From Planctomycetota bacterium (GTDB taxonomy: Bacteria; Planctomycetota; Planctomycetia; Planctomycetales; Planctomycetaceae), in assembly GCA_003670925.1 (NCBI GenBank), contig QWQG01000138.1, positions 1-64,000 on the forward strand: a stretch of 64,000 nucleotides of DNA. The letters run 5' to 3'. A model generated the notes under the pieces. The model was not told the DNA's origin. It made no database searches and saw only the letters and a list, made by a program, of their open reading frames with translations. The position numbers and the translations under genes are program-made. Positions 63,430 through 64,000 of this stretch are shown here, piece by piece. The stretch's first letter is position 1. Every line of letters starts with the position of its first letter.

Positions 63430-63507
63430 GTTCGACTGTCCCAGATTGGTAGACACCTTTGTCAACGCGATTCCATACTCCTAGGAGTGAATCTGGGACA
63501 GTCGAAC
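63430..63507. repeat. Perfect 18-base inverted repeat with 42-base spacer
   Basis: GTTCGACTGTCCCAGATT at 63430-63447 and its exact reverse complement at 63490-63507. It is 37 bases upstream of the SGNH gene start and would form a long stem-loop in the leader RNA of that gene. The element may be mobile or repeated in the genome. Confidence 0.75.
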
Positions 63508-63676
63508 GAGAGAAAACGCCACATTCGGCAGGGTACACGCAGTCTAGGAAATTGGCGAGTTCTACAGTTGATCAATCCGATGTCTCTGTCAAAACTACGG
63601 CGCGAACGCTAGCATCGCAAGAGGTTTGAATTCGTGCCAGTCTGAAGGCCGGCATTGTCGCAGAGGTCGCTCAGTT

Positions 63677-64000
63677 ATGCTCAGTATCACGCAGCGCGTT
63701 CGAGACGTTCAGGTGCGTCAACAAAGGCAGTGGCTGTGGCGATGTGTTTCAGCCGGATTGCTGGCCGGTGGTGCCATCGGAACCTCAGCGGCTGTGATCC
63801 GAATTTTCACGCAGGGAGCCTTCTCGTGGATGTGGGTTGTTGCCGCTGTATTCGTACCGGTTGTCACCGCCGCCTGCATGGCGATGGCAAGATGCACGAC
63901 CATGCAGTTGGCCGCTTGGACCATCGACAACCGCTGCGGACTCAAAGATCGGACGCAGACTGCGTTGCAGTTTCTCGCGTCAAAAGCCGACGATTCTGCA
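63677..64000 (+). CDS. Membrane protein, 5' part only (DUF4175-like)
   Basis: The ATG at 63677 opens a frame that runs out of the window after 108 codons. The protein starts with a basic amphipathic lead (ITQRVRDVQVRQQRQWLWR), then two transmembrane helices (VSAGLLAGGAIGTSAAVI and WMWVVAAVFVPVVTAACMAM). It continues AAWTIDNRCGLKDRTQTALQ, which recalls the 'RxxGLxDRLxTAL' stretch after the helices of DUF4175-type proteins. Full identity needs the next segment. Confidence 0.7.
   Translation, partial: MLSITQRVRDVQVRQQRQWLWRCVSAGLLAGGAIGTSAAVIRIFTQGAFSWMWVVAAVFVPVVTAACMAMARCTTMQLAAWTIDNRCGLKDRTQTALQFLASKADDSA

Overview
The window reads as a chromosomal segment of a planctomycete. I base this on family content: a planctomycete-type modular dehydrogenase/cytochrome c protein (5525-9931), several secreted proteins of the kind found mainly in Planctomycetes, an SGNH hydrolase, a ThuA fusion, two DUF3500 proteins, BatA-like VWA proteins, frequent genes without a clear Shine-Dalgarno, and moderate G+C. 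No species can be named. Coding density is moderate, with several non-coding stretches of 300-1000 bases that hold short palindromic repeats and gene relics.

Layout. 1-4330: the end of an LpoB-like lipoprotein gene, a COG3014 lipoprotein, a MerR/cobalamin-fold regulator that has lost both cobalamin-ligand histidines, ferrochelatase, and tRNA-Leu(CAG). 4369-9931: an orphan ABC-2 permease and a 1468-residue ThuA/dehydrogenase/HEAT/cytochrome c protein. 9932-14105: a long regulatory region with three palindromic sites, then a membrane-bound sigma-54 activator with an extracytoplasmic PDZ-like domain. 14234-18829: a short UvrC, a His-rich lipoprotein, adenylate kinase, rhamnulokinase and an SPFH-family fragment. 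19149-25403: a 2084-residue DUF4011/helicase/nuclease/DUF3320 protein, the best candidate defence gene here. 25921-31533: a secreted Cys-rich protein, FabH, a BatA-like VWA protein and a coupled lipase. 32351-38153: a secreted protein, ribosomal L27, an isochorismatase-ThuA fusion, an M42 peptidase and DUF3500. 38543-46016: TypA, a three-gene coiled-coil/microprotein operon, GlgX and an RluA-type pseudouridine synthase. 46175-50463: a nested inverted-repeat element, a pair of M16 peptidase subunits (one active, one degenerate), a second DUF3500 protein and a HIT protein. 50826-53614: a decay zone with a frameshifted secreted-protein gene, an intact RidA gene, and KtrB/KtrA potassium-uptake genes fused by a deletion. 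53668-64000: a NagX-like acyltransferase, a sulfatase relic, exported aldose epimerase, ChrA, FHA, a coiled-coil protein, a coupled methyltransferase/esterase pair, the SGNH hydrolase and a partial membrane protein.

How they work together. Most genes are single or in pairs. Clear coupled sets are the BatA-like protein with the lipase (10-base overlap), the methyltransferase with the esterase (4-base overlap), the two M16 subunits, and the operon 42373-40597, which ends in a 41-residue membrane protein whose start lies inside the preceding gene. The carbohydrate theme (GlgX, RhaB, GalM, NagX-like, SGNH, sulfatase relic, ThuA domains) fits a polysaccharide-degrading heterotroph. No CRISPR array, rRNA or intact transposase gene was seen.

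The most unusual points are the ligand-less CarH-like regulator beside hemH, the PDZ/multi-TM/GAF/sigma-54 activator with its palindrome array, the solitary giant helicase-nuclease, the microprotein operon, and the deletion-fused potassium transporter.
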